From Apoda limacodes (Eukaryota; Arthropoda; Insecta; Lepidoptera; Limacodidae), in NCBI GenBank assembly GCA_946406115.1, contig OX291552.1:6386001-6450000 (forward strand): DNA of 64,000 nt, in the 5' to 3' direction. Each line of letters opens with the position of its first letter. The first letter of the stretch is position 1. Both the position numbers and the translations under genes were made by a program. The notes under the pieces were generated by a model. That model saw only the letters and a list, made by a program, of their open reading frames with translations, ran no database searches and had not been told where the DNA came from. Of this stretch, positions 1 through 10,266 are shown piece by piece.

Positions 1-1230
1 TTTAATAATTAAGTTTAATAGTTGGACAATTAACAGAGCGCTGCAGGTCACAAACAAAAATAATTAAATCCAACGCCATCGAGTCGAGGCAGTCAGTAGA
101 CGGACAGTAACAAGCGTGAACGTCTTACAATTACAGAGAAAACGATTTTAATAACCTACTAGGGTATAAATATTTGACATTGCGGTGTGACGTAATTTAA
201 GGATAGCCGCACTACACTAACATATAAACAGTACAAAGTCTTGCATTAAGCGGCATACATAGTAAAATGTCATGAAATTAAAACTAGTCTCTATTCTCTA
301 GGCTTGAGAAATGTTTTTTGTTTAACATAATAGCGAATTCGGAAGTTTTGAGGATGCTAAATATTTCATAATAAGATCTCGGGATTCCTGGAAATCCTGG
401 ATGTAGGCAGTAAGCCGTTGCTCCCGCGTTGTGAAGACGTGTGTAGATATTTATTCCGTGTCGTGCCCCAAGGAGGCGCCAAATTTACGTTTCGCGTGGG
501 CATTCGTTCTCCAATATATCTCTCGTTCCAAATAAAAACACTTTACGCAAACAAGATAAACAGTATAGAATTGGCTTCTTATTTTGACTAACAAATAAGT
601 ATATTAGTAATTAACTTGTGCTAATTCAATAATAAGAAATAGAAATTAAAATAGATAGTATTATTACTGGTTTATTAATTTTCGTTTATTTATTTTGACA
701 TGAAAAAACTTCATATCTCATATGTTAAAAATCTAAATAATTTGTTCTGAGTTAGAACACGGACAAACTTTGTGCCTAAAGATTAGTATTGCAGCTATCA
801 GCTATTTATATATCTAAATAAATTAATATAAGTTAAACTATTTATAACTATTGATAGTTTGGCTACAGCACTTAACAAGTATGTAAACTACATACACTGT
901 AAGCCAAAAAATATGGCAAAAATATTACAAATATTGCCTCAGATGCTACATCCATACTTTCTTCCCCTTGTCATTTGCGACCTATTTAAAATTACGACCA
1001 GAAACTCAGTTCTTATTTGTTATACAAGGCTTAAGTAGTTACCGTGTTTCATTCTTTATATAGGTAAGTACTAAATAAAACACTTCTGGTATTTTCTTTT
1101 ATATAATTAGATTATGTAAGTAAGAACTATTTAATATAAGTACCTTAAGCTGTCAAAAATGTCAGTTTGTCATAATTATTTAACTTTAACCTTGCTTTAA
1201 CTGATGATATATATTTTTGGAATAAAATCT
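1..1230. other. AT-rich stretch with no recognised gene
   Basis: No ORF, repeat unit or splice-bounded exon stands out here. The only structured part is about 420-530, which is richer in GC and contains a primer-binding-site-like block, listed separately. A TATAAATA lies near 165, but with no supporting elements it is not evidence of a promoter. Confidence 0.5.
464..481 (-). other. Possible LTR-retroelement primer binding site
   Basis: On the minus strand this reads TGGCGCCTCCTTGGGGCA. The TGGCGCC start resembles primer binding sites, which pair with a tRNA 3' end just inside the 5' LTR of retroelements. If so, the LTR would extend to higher coordinates and the internal region to lower ones. 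No matching LTR pair, polypurine tract or gag ORF is visible nearby, so this is only a hint. Confidence 0.2.
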
Positions 1231-1236
1231 ATTTGG

Positions 1237-1586
1237 TTTTAGTATGCACTATATCGTCTGCCTACCTGTCTGTCTATGGATTTCTGTTTTATTATGCACT
1301 AAATCATGTGTCTACCTGTCTGTCAATGTTTTGTGTTTTAGTTGGCACCACATCGTATGTCTACCTGTCTGTTTATGTATTTGTGTTTTAGTATGCACTA
1401 CGTGTGTCTACCTGTCAGCTCTCTATCTATTTGTGTTTTAGTTTGCACCACATCGTCCGCCTACGTGTCTGTCTATGCATTTGTGTTTTAGTATGCACTA
1501 CATCGTCTGCCTACCTGTCTGTCTATGCATTTATGTTTTATTATGTACTACATCGTTTGCCTACCTGTCTGCCTATGGATTTGTGT
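1237..1586. repeat. 50-bp minisatellite, seven copies
   Basis: Seven consecutive units start at 1237, 1287, 1337, 1387, 1437, 1487 and 1537. The core is TTTTAGTATGCACTACATCG followed by TCTGCCTACCTGTCTGTCTATGCATTTGTG. The period stays at 50 bp while units differ by several substitutions, so indels are rare. Because 50 is not a multiple of three, the ORFs read through it are accidental and change frame every unit. Confidence 0.92.
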
Positions 1587-1782
1587 ATTGGTGCTCGGTG
1601 GTACTATTGCCACCGCGATAGTTCTAATGGGCTACAAGACCTCGTGGGAGTAGAAAGTAGGAACTACTGTAGTAAATTAAACACCTATATTTTAAAATTT
1701 AGCATTTATAAGAAATATTTAGAAGGAACTTTTTACTAAAAATGTTATTGTTTTTCTAAGAATTTTGAGTATTACCTCTTCT

Positions 1783-1897
1783 CGCTTAGGGCAGAACACA
1801 TAACCGCGTTGCGGCACCACACCGCCAAAATTGACAGTGCCACCCACCTCTACGCAAAATTTTGCGGTGCGCCAGCGTTATGACGACACACTAAGCG
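1783..1897. mobile_element. Short TIR element (MITE-like)
   Basis: The left end starts CGCTTAGGGCAGAACACATAAC and the right end, read in reverse complement, starts CGCTTAGTGTGTCGTCATAAC. Similarity continues inwards through GCG, CACC and a CAAAATT block, giving imperfect inverted arms around a very short centre. At about 115 bp it is non-coding and must depend on a transposase elsewhere. No clear target duplication is visible, so its superfamily is open. Confidence 0.6.
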
Positions 1898-2003
1898 ACA
1901 AACATTTAGTTTGTTTCTAACACTTGTTAACAAAACGTGTCAACCCGGAAGCAGTTAAAAAATTTATTGTTGCCCTCCAGTACGGCAGTTGGACCCCTTT
2001 TTT

Positions 2004-2426
2004 AGGGTTTCGTACCCAAAGGGTAAAAAACGCGACCCTATTACTAAGGACCCGCTGTCCGTCCGACCATCTGTTACCAGGCTGTATTTCATGGACCGTG
2101 ATAGACAGTTAAATTTCTTACAGATGATGTAGTTCTGATGCCGCTATAACAACAAATACGAAAAAAACGATTTAATAAATATTTAATACAACAAACATGA
2201 ATTTTTTTTGCTCGTTTTTGCTCGATATTGAATACGGCAACAGGTCGACGCTTAAAATATTCACAGAATATTAAGTTTTATATTCACCTTAAGAATAAAT
2301 AATACTTAACAAATATTTATATATATTTATTCCCGTACATCAAACGTGATTTTTTTGCCGTTTTTATAGATAATGGAACGAAAACCTTTGTGCGCGAGTC
2401 CGACTCGCACTTGGCCGTTTTTTTTT
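2004..2426 (+). mobile_element. Family A interspersed repeat, full-length copy
   Basis: The copy starts AGGGTTTCGTACCCAAAGGG and ends at a GCGCGAGTCCGACTCGCACT block followed by TGGCCG and a T run. Between them are the family's marks: CTGTCCGTCCG, a CCAGGCTGTAT block, GCCGCTATAACAACAAATAC and ATAATGGAACG. The same layout recurs at 10689-11126, 28639-29055 and 60988-61275. It has no ORF. It is abundant in Lepidoptera; I do not assign it to a class. Confidence 0.85.
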
Positions 2427-2564
2427 CCAACGCCACAACGCAATGATCAGTGGCGCGTTCCCGAGAAAAAGAGTATTGCCAACGAATATCGGATTATTTC
2501 CTATGTTTGTGATGTAAGACCTAGCTTCGTGTCAAGTTTCATGATTCTAAAACAATAGATACAT

Positions 2565-3440
2565 ATGTATACATACATACATACATACATACCTACATAC
2601 ATACATACATACATACATACATACATACATACATACCTACATACATACCTACATACATACATACATACATACATACATACATACATACATACATACATAC
2701 ATACATACATACATACATACATACATACATACATACATACATACATACATACATACATACATACATACATACATACATACATACATACATACATACATAC
2801 ATACATACATACATACATACATACATACATACATACATACATACATACATACATACATACATACATACATACATACATACATACATACATACATACATAC
2901 ATACATACATACATACATACATACATACATACATACATACATACATACATACATACATACATACATACATACATACATACATACATACATACATACATAC
3001 ATACATACATACATACATACATACATACATACATACATACATACATACATACATACATACATACATACATACATACATACATACATACATACATACATAC
3101 ATACATACATACATACATACATACATACATACATACATACATACATACATACATACATACATACATACATACATACATACATACATACATACATACATAC
3201 ATACATACATACATACATACATACATACATACATACATACATACATACATACATACATACATACATACATACATACATACATACATACATACATACATAC
3301 ATACATACATACATACATACATACATACATACATACATACATACATACATACATACATACATACATACAGACATACATACATACATACATACATACATAC
3401 ATACATACATACATACATACATACATACATACATACATAA
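2565..3440. repeat. Very long ACAT tetranucleotide microsatellite
   Basis: About 870 bp of nearly pure (ACAT)n, roughly 218 units. The only interruptions are three CCTAC variants near 2592, 2636 and 2648 and one CAG near 3369, all close to the ends, as expected of a centre homogenised by recent slippage. Long ORFs on both strands (Tyr-Ile-His-Thr or Met-Tyr-Val-Cys repeats) are artefacts of the 12-nt coding period. The segment 2500-2560 just left of it (CTAGCTTCGTGTCAAGTTTC) resembles part of family B. Confidence 0.97.
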
Positions 3441-3720
3441 ACATCAGTCTAAAAATGATGGCAAACTATTCTTCAGGTCTTAAAACTTATAAAAAACGCA
3501 AATTTAGCGATTTCGATTTTCGGACCTATTATAATAACTTCCGTCAAGAAAGTTTTTTTTACTCCTCGAAATCTCAAGAACCAATGGATCAATTTGTCTC
3601 GTGACCATGTCAATTGATGTGCCACGTCATGACTTAGATCTAAAGAGAGTTTGAGCAAAATCGGTCTAGCAAAAAAACTGATTTTTTTAAAGACGCAAAA
3701 AATATTCTCAATTGAAGTTG
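3441..3720. mobile_element. Family C repeat, rearranged copy beside the ACAT array
   Basis: 3441-3550 matches the right half of family C in plus orientation (TCTAAAAATGATGGCAAA, then TTTCGATTTTCGGACCTATT). The following 3551-3700 matches the left half in minus orientation (GAACCAATGGATCAATTTGT, GCCACGTCATGAC, GAGCAAAATCGGTC). In the other copies (31774-32290, 43711-44082, 55621-55886) both halves share one orientation around a microsatellite, so this copy has been inverted or recombined. Confidence 0.75.
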
Positions 3721-3904
3721 CCGAACTAATTTTTTTACAATAATATTTTAAACCTTTTTATTAACGTCTCTGAGATGAGAAATTATAGTTACGAAAATCG
3801 AAATTGCTGAAATTGTGTTTTCCTTACGTTCTTATAACTTGGTAAATCCTTTGCGACTATTTATAGAGTGATTTCTGTGTAATATATCTACGTAAGCTTT
3901 TTGG

Positions 3905-4385
3905 ATCGCATAACTTGAGTTTTTTTTTATACATTTCTACATTATATACACTTTTGCATTATATACATTTATACCACTAAGGCCTTTGGATGCTTGCAAC
4001 ACCAAGGGTAAGGGTAAGGGTAGCGCGTTGCCGACACTTCAAAAATCTAATAACTTATTTCTTGAAGAACTCCATACTTTAGACCTTAGAGAGAATCTTG
4101 GCAAAGAGCTCATTCCACAATCCAATCGTTTCCGGGAGGAAGTTTCTCTGAAACCGCTCTGTACGCGACCATTCGGTTTTAAAGTGTGAGAATAAATTCC
4201 CTGCCGATTGTAGGCGGTGCGCTGGTAGAAAGTTACCGTGGGTATCATTTCGAACAATTTCTCAGAACACATCCCATTATGCAAGCGGTAGAACACACAC
4301 AGGGAGCCAAAGTCTCTCCTCAGACTTAAGGGCTCGATACGGCAAGTAAGTTTGGGAACAATTCTCACAGCTCGTCGTTGAACTG
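3905..4385 (-). pseudogene. CR1-type LINE, ORF2 C-terminus and 3' tail (decayed)
   Basis: On the minus strand 4368-4039 encodes the C-terminal tail of a non-LTR retrotransposon polyprotein downstream of the reverse transcriptase. Marks are RIEPLSLRRDFGSLCVFYRL, CSEKLFEMIP, then YSHTL, and finally LDCGMSSLP, where related copies have LWNELP. The same sequence recurs at 8555-9060, 38120-38290 and 49790-50085. The catalytic RT core is missing, as expected for a 5'-truncated insertion. A short GGGTAA triplication lies in it at about 4006-4023. Confidence 0.8.
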
Positions 4386-5148
4386 AGTCAGAATCATCGG
4401 CTCAAATTAATGCTTAAAAACGAATACAATGTAACGCTTTTATCTTATCTTATCTATAAACTTTGAGTGATTATGAAATATCGATTTTAAACTAAAATAC
4501 ATGTGAAAGTGAAGTGCACTCTTCAATTCTGTAGAACGTTTTCTTCAATAACGTATGTTTTTTTTTGGAAAAATTTACAAAAATAGTATTATTTTACAAT
4601 TCTTTGGTAGAGGTAGCCTGCGCGGGCGACAGGCGGCAGAACAGTTGCGGCCTCTATACTGAGAGCACGTTTCGCTTTTTTCCTAAAATTTGTAGCTGTG
4701 CCGATTAAAGTTTTCAACTGCGTGAAAAAATATTTTCAAGGACTCATTTTTATTTGTCACCCGCATTATTTTATAATACCTGTGTATGTAATTGTGGGCA
4801 TTTTTTTATTTAAGAAAAGGCGCAAATATGCCAAAGCTAAAGAAATTAAAGCGATGTCCACTCCAAAAAGTTGGGAAAATGAAGTAAGTACCTATTGTTT
4901 TTTATGATATATTGGTAGATACATAATAATAAATATTTTTTTTTGTATAGAAACACCTTAACAATCAGCTTATTTAGCAATTAAATTAAAAAGTTACCTA
5001 GTACAGCGGAGTTAGGTATAAACTAATTTTCATGTACATTGCGCGTCGTTCAGAAATCTTAAAATAATGGGTTAGGTAAAGGTTAGGTAATGAATTGCAA
5101 ATTTATTTTGCTTGAGTAACGTGTGCTGTTACCTATTTTGTTTTTCGT
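4386..5148. other. Mostly unassigned spacer
   Basis: AT-rich sequence apart from a GC-rich patch at 4612-4650 (CGCGGGCGACAGGCGGCAG). It contains the possible exon 4696-4883 listed next. Nothing else could be supported. Confidence 0.5.
4696..4883 (+). CDS. Possible host exon encoding a membrane segment and basic tail
   Basis: An open frame with no ATG at its start is bounded by a splice-acceptor-like TTTTTTCCTAAAATTTGTAG ending at 4695 and a strong donor GAA/GTAAGT at 4884. The frame begins at 4698 after two nucleotides of a split codon. It encodes a hydrophobic stretch (YFIIPVYVIVGIFLF) followed by a basic tail, KKRRKYAKAKEIKA, a layout common in small single-pass membrane or mitochondrial proteins. 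I do not recognise the protein. The sequence is AT-rich like its surroundings, so chance is possible. Confidence 0.3.
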
Positions 5149-5150
5149 GC

Positions 5151-5181
<31 letters not shown>

Positions 5182-5224
5182 TGTGGTAGTAGTAGTAGTG
5201 GTAGTAGCAGTAGTGGTAGTAGTG

Positions 5225-5267
<43 letters not shown>

Positions 5268-5290
5268 ACGTAGTAGTAGAAGTAGTAGCA
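5149..5290. repeat. TAG trinucleotide microsatellite, interrupted
   Basis: About 140 bp of (TAG)n with interruptions such as TATGTGG, TGG, CAG, ACG and AAG. A pure run lies at about 5230-5268. On one strand every frame-1 codon would be a stop, so it is non-coding. Confidence 0.93.
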
Positions 5291-5831
5291 GTGCTGAATA
5301 GCTTACCAACACTAAAAATTTGGCATTAGCATGTTAATTATTGAAGAAAAATCATAAACTGTTTTATAATACATTTGCTCAAAAAGTGGCGTATTGCAGG
5401 GACGTATACCGTTCGGGATGTGGGCTGTTAATTATATAAATCGTGCGTTCTCTTTCCCAACTGTTAAAATAATGTCTATTAAAAAGAAAAATCCAACCAC
5501 GAAGTTTTTACTAAAACAAATTCATCTATTCAAGTTTTTATGATTCATGCAAATATTTCTAAAAAGAAGCTACTAATTTGTTTCAATATCAGATTTAATG
5601 ATTTGATTCAATGAGTTAGGTTAGGTTTCATTTCATTTCATCTTATAAAATTTCATATTGATTTCATATCAATAAAAAAAATCTACTGAAGACTTGGCTG
5701 TATGAGCGTAGTTCCCTTTGCCTACCCAGAATGGGTGAAGAAAACAAAAAAAAAACTCTGCTTATATTCTTTTACGGTTGGCGCCATTTTCCAAAAAAAT
5801 TCTTTGCAAGTTTAGTTTTTTGTTTCACAAA
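5291..5831. other. Unassigned spacer before the recombinase relic
   Basis: AT-rich. It contains TTAGGTTAGG at about 5617, which matches two insect telomere units but is too short to mean anything, and an ATTTCATTTC run near 5629. It may include the 5' untranslated part of the recombinase element. No boundary could be drawn, because this transposon class lacks terminal inverted repeats. Confidence 0.4.
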
Positions 5832-7065
5832 ATGAGTAATTTCGACGATATTTTATTTGAATTAACGCCACTGGAACTCGGTAAATAATTGCACAAAATG
5901 CTTCGGAAAACATTTTATCGGAAAAGTCAAAAAATCGCTACATATCTACATACGACGAATTTATTCCGTGGAGAGAAGAAAAAAAAGCAAATAGTTTTTC
6001 AGAAAATGTTATGTTGGCATACTTCTCCGAAAGCTCAGCAAAATTAAAACGTTATGGTCGAGGTTTTCGATGATAAAAAGTATGCTGAAAATAAGGAACA
6101 ACGTGGATATAAGTGAATACCCAAAACTAAATGCTTTCGTAAAACGACAATCAGACGGTTTTACATCTAAAAAGTCGAAAATATTAACATCGAATGAAGT
6201 GGAAAGGTTTTTGAACGAAGCTCCCGATGATCGGTTTTTAGCCACAAAGGTAATTTATTAATAAATACTTATATCTTTTTTTTGTATTCAGTTTACGAAA
6301 TCGCAAAATACAGTCAATATATTATTTAAAAAAAATATTAATCAAATCCCTTTTTAGTAGGTTGCGCTGATTTTTGGCGTTGTTGGAGCTTGCCGCAGAG
6401 AGGGGTTAGCCAATATTACTTTAAAAGATATAGAAACCCATGGAAAAATGCTACTAATTAAGATTCCGAATACAAAAAATAAGATACCGAGAAGCTTTGT
6501 TGTTGAAGGAGATTTTCTTAGAATAGTGCAAAAATATATGAATCAGCGGTCCCAAAAAGCAAAAACCGACCGTTTTTTCCAAAATTATCAAAAAGGGAAG
6601 TGTACAGCTCAAGCAATCGGGATAAACAAATTTGGTAATATGCCAAAAGAAATAGCTACGTTTCTTGGTCTGCCGGATGCTGAGTATTATACTGGGCACA
6701 GCTTCAGGAGGACCTCTGCTACATTATTGGCAGATTCAGGAGCCAATTTGACGTCCTCAAAGCGACTAGGAGGTTGGAAGTCAGACAAAGTTTGCAGAAG
6801 GCTATATTGCTGATTCATTAAACAACAAACTAGAAACTGGGAAAAAATCACACAATCCATTAATTTAAGGTCCAGTCCGTCTTCTTCACATGACAATACT
6901 GAAGAGAACGTTCGTCCATCTACCTTTGTTGAAAATGATAATTCATCAGATCCAATTCCATCAACTAGCAAACGCCATTGTATAACACCTTTGACAAATA
7001 TACCTGAACAATCATACAAAATTAATAATAGTTTGTCTCAAATAGTAAATATACAACTGTATTAA
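5832..7065 (+). pseudogene. Crypton-like tyrosine recombinase, decayed
   Basis: Relic of a tyrosine recombinase transposon. The frame starts at ATG 5832, shifts near 5884 and again near 6065, then runs open to 6249. After a probable intron (6250-6360) it is open again from 6361 to about 6792. Catalytic marks: the first Arg in GACRREGL (6394-6399), the box HSFRRTSATLLADSG with His at 6697 and Arg at 6706, and GGWKS at 6772-6783 where the family has a His/Trp. One extra T near 6793 shifts the frame, so the nucleophile-type Tyr (6803-6805, context EGYIADS) is read only in the next frame. A further slip in the A run near 6845 precedes a Ser/Pro-rich tail ending at TAA 7063. Insect Cryptons have this organisation. 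It is not functional as it stands. Confidence 0.8.
6250..6360 (+). other. Probable intron inside the Crypton relic
   Basis: The reading frame before it ends ACA AAG and the frame after it starts GTT GCG CTG in the same phase. The interval begins GTAATT and ends CCTTTTTAGTAG, is 111 nt long, AT-rich and has in-frame stops. Splicing at the last AG joins ATK to VALIFG without a gap, matching the expected continuous protein. The alternative AG three bases upstream would add a TAG stop. Confidence 0.65.
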
Positions 7066-8554
7066 AAATAGTTGTTCAGTACACGCGCGGAACCGTCATT
7101 GCAACTTGTTCCGACTGTCAACCCTCTCCTTCGGCTGCGCCTCGTCTCGGGTAGACATTTGTCTTTGCAATGACACGCTTTCCGCACTCGTAATGAAATA
7201 TACTATTTTGTTCAGATATCCAAGAAAGAAAACATAAAACGGAGAAAAACATGTTGGAAGAAGAATAATAAATGACTCTTATTTTATTTAACAAGTAATG
7301 GCCGATCCGAATCCGACGACATTGCCTTAGTGGGTGGAAGCAAATGGGGCATTTTTCGAGCTTTTGCATAAATAATACAGTATTTGTTTTTATTATTCAT
7401 TTATAATATTATTTTTATTGATTCATATTTTTTTATCTACAATTTTGTAATTGTAACTCAATAAACTATGGTAAGAAATCAAAACCTAGTGCATAAGTAC
7501 TGTATTGTATTGAAGTGTAAGAACGAATACAATAAGATTGTACCTGCTAATTTCTTTGTTGTCCTGGACTTTAACGTCACGATCGGATTGACCAGTAAGG
7601 GTCCGTTTTACTATTTTCGCTCACATTTTTGTACTTTTTAATATCTGAAATTTATATTTAAGGTATAATTCCATAGTGATGAAGATTGTCAATATAAAAA
7701 CATTTAACATTTCTAAGTAGCTTTGTTCTGCTCTCATCAAGTTTTATCATAATCGACTCAAAGGGTTAGCGAACCACTTTCGCATTTATTTTATTTATTT
7801 ATTTATTCAGGGATTATACAGTGTTATACTACTATTACAAATGAAATATTTTTTAAAAAACATGCAGACAAGGAGTCCCTTAAAAGTACATATGGTAAAA
7901 AAAAATTAGTATGTGCAAGAAGCGTCAAAAAGTCATATAGAAATCCGCACATGCATGCATGCATGGCTGTGAAGTAGCGGTGTGAAAAAAATGCCGCTTT
8001 TTCGGTTTTTCTTCCTTCCTTTTCAAATGAAAGTATAAGGTACTTTGTTCCAAAAATCAAATAAACCTAAAAATATCTCAAGAATGAAATTATTTATTCA
8101 AGTATAATATGAAATTACCAGTTTTGATCAACTGATTCCCAGTCCAAATATTGTATGGCATTGCCACTGAAGTTCTGCGTACCTCCGCATGGTGGCTAAG
8201 TTTTCGTAAAGAACTAAAGGTGAGGGAGGATAAGTGGGAAAAGGGGAAACACAAATGCTCAAGGCTATCGAAATGGGGACCGCTCTTAAGAAGCATTGCG
8301 TAACTTCCGCGAGAAAGTTGTTAAGAAATATTTATTTTTATTCATCCTGAGAAATACTAGCAAATACTGAGCCATGGATGAAAGTTTTTGTAAGGTATTG
8401 TATAGCTTTTATGACTTTACCGCGATCGAAGTCAGGCTAGCACTGATAAGTATAATGAACTTTAAAAATCATAAAAGAGAAACTTTGGTATATTGAACAA
8501 AAACACAAAAAAATCAACGTCAGCATTCGCGGTTGGCACAAAATGGGGTATAGA
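7066..8554. other. Unassigned, probably old repeat remnants
   Basis: A GC-richer patch at 7080-7180 is followed by AT-rich sequence. A TTTATT run at 7785-7808 followed by CAGGGATTATACAGTGTTAT looks like the tail of a minus-strand LINE. A minus frame at 8090-8296 could be its coding end, but I recognise no motif. GCATGCATGCATG occurs at 7951-7964. Confidence 0.4.
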
Positions 8555-9060
8555 CTAATTTTTTTTATACCACTAAATTGGCGTTCAAGCACACGGTCCG
8601 CCTGATGGTAATCGGTCACCGTGGCCTATGGACGCTTGTAACACCAGGGGTATCACTCGCGCGTTGCCGACACTTTAAAAATTTAATATCTTCTTTCTTG
8701 AAGAAACCCATACTATAGTCCTTAGAAAAAACCTTGGCAGGGAGCTCATTCCACAACCCAAGCGTTCGCGGGAGGAAGTTTCTCTAAAACCGCACAGTAC
8801 GCGACCATTTCGGTTCCTAAGTGTGAGAATGAATTCCCTGCCGATGGCGAGCGGTGCAATCGTAGAAAGTAGCTGTGGGCATCATTTCGAACAATTCCTC
8901 AGAATACATCCCATTGTACAAGCGGTAGAACACACACAGGGAGGCAAAGTCTCTACTCAGATTTAAGGGCTCGATACGGCAAGTGAGTTTGGGATCGTCG
9001 ACAATTCTCACAGCCCGTCGTTAAACCTATTCAAAAGGGCCAGGCTGGTATCCGGGTGGT
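8555..9060 (-). pseudogene. CR1-type LINE, ORF2 C-terminus and 3' tail (decayed)
   Basis: The minus frame 9011-8817 carries RIVDDPKLTCRIEPLNLSRD, SLCVFYRLYNG and SEELFEMMP, the same tail as at 3905-4385. Reading on, it has a region related to LWNELP and the 3' end GGCCACGGTGACCGATTACC, ATCAGGCGGACCGTGTGC, ending in an AT-rich tail at about 8555. It lies next to another minus-strand LINE tail (9067-9524), so two independent insertions share the orientation. Confidence 0.82.
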
Positions 9061-9066
9061 ATAGAT

Positions 9067-9524
9067 TAAAATTCAAATTCAATATAATTTATTTAGTTTA
9101 GGTTTTAATTGATAATTGATGATGTCACTACGCCATCGGTTCGTAAGTCTATAGGACGGGAGACCTTGTACTGAGAAGAACCAGCAAGAAACTCAGCAAG
9201 GGCATTTCTTTTCTCCCTTTCTCTTACAGCGTCCAATTAAAATATTGGAAAATGCCCTCCCTATCATAAAAGGACACTTTCCATTATAAACATAAAAAAC
9301 ATGAAATATAAGGCACAAGCAAAACATAAAAAAGTATCTAATATAAAAAAAGACAGTTTTTCATCACTAAGAAATAATCAATGTCTTACAGTATTAATAA
9401 ACAAAACAAAAAAGTAAGACTAAATACTAAGAATACAAAGAAGTTTGCAAGAGCAGAGCAGCCTCCACGGCACCCGTTCACGAGTATGACACATGAATCA
9501 GCCATCGCTTCGCTCAACCATGTT
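9067..9524 (-). mobile_element. LINE-like 3' end with ATTCAA tail, first copy
   Basis: Nearly identical to 63527-64000, starting AAAATTCAAATTCAATATAA and continuing through CACTACGCCATCGGTTCGTA, GAAACTCAGCAAGGGCATTT and CACGAGTATGACACATGAAT. On the minus strand the TTGAAT short repeat would be the 3' tail, as in several insect non-LTR elements. No ORF is present. The similarity between the copies, 54 kb apart, is high, so the family was active relatively recently. Confidence 0.75.
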
Positions 9525-9995
9525 TTAGGGAACGTATAACGACCCGACACTCACGCCACCACCGCAGAGACACTTTGAGAGAGAATGACACACTCAAGCA
9601 ACTCCAAAAAAATTCGATTGTACTAGTTACAATGTGTGTAGGAAAGGAACAAAATATAAGAGGAGAACTATGAAATATGTCCAGAATATAATTCTTTCCT
9701 TTAGTAATCCACTTAATTTCATATATATGTAGAAGAAGTTTACAACCAACATTGATATCTTGTGAACTGAATATAAATCACTGGATTCCAGGCGAAACCT
9801 CCCCCCTTAGAAAGAAAAGATTATGTCCGTCAAAATACGAAAAACAAACAAAAGTTCTGCCGTAGGTATTTTTTACAAAATTCCGTAATTTATATAACAC
9901 ACTCGTAACGCGTGTACTCCGAACCTTAATACTGTAACCTGCATGTTTGTTCGTCGTCACTGCAGTCCGACGTCTACTGATGCATGGAATCCTCA
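9525..9995. other. Unassigned spacer
   Basis: The stretch right after the LINE tail (ACGACCCGACACTCACGCCA) may still belong to it. The rest is AT-rich with one chance minus frame (9778-9996). No feature could be supported. Confidence 0.4.
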
Positions 9996-10266
9996 TCTAT
10001 AAATATTACTTAATATTATAAATGTGAAAGTTTGTATGTCTGGCTGGATGTTTGTTACTCAATCACGCTTCAACCACTAGACGGGTCGGTATAAAACTTG
10101 GCATACATATAGGTTAGGTCCTGGAATAGCGTATAGGCTACTTTTTATCCCTAAAAATTCAAAAGTTCCTGCGGGAATAACTATAACATATTAATTAATT
10201 CAAGTTAATTAAGGAGTCCTCGCCGATAACCGATTTAGGGCGGGCGGAGCCGCTGGCAAAGTCTAG
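9996..10266 (+). mobile_element. Non-autonomous Helitron
   Basis: It begins TCTATAAATATTAC and ends with a GC-rich hairpin (GCGGAGCCGC, 4-bp stem) followed 11 bases later by CTAG. It sits exactly between A (9995) and T (10267), the target rule of Helitrons, which transpose without target duplication. Internal marks typical of lepidopteran copies are GAAAGTTTGTATGTCTGG, TTACTCAATCACGC and GGCTACTTTTTATCCC. At about 271 bp it has no coding capacity and depends on a Rep/helicase elsewhere. Confidence 0.88.

Noticed and set aside
1244..1739. Overlapping Cys/Leu-rich plus frames resembling a secreted or membrane protein
   Set aside because: They read through the 50-bp minisatellite, which changes frame every unit; no splice or start context.
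2501..3444. Long ORFs on both strands encoding YIHT or MYVC repeats
   Set aside because: They are pure consequences of a stop-free tetranucleotide array; the 12-nt period gives the same four residues in every frame.
5149..5290. Possible CRISPR-like direct repeats
   Set aside because: It is a trinucleotide microsatellite without spacers, in eukaryotic DNA.
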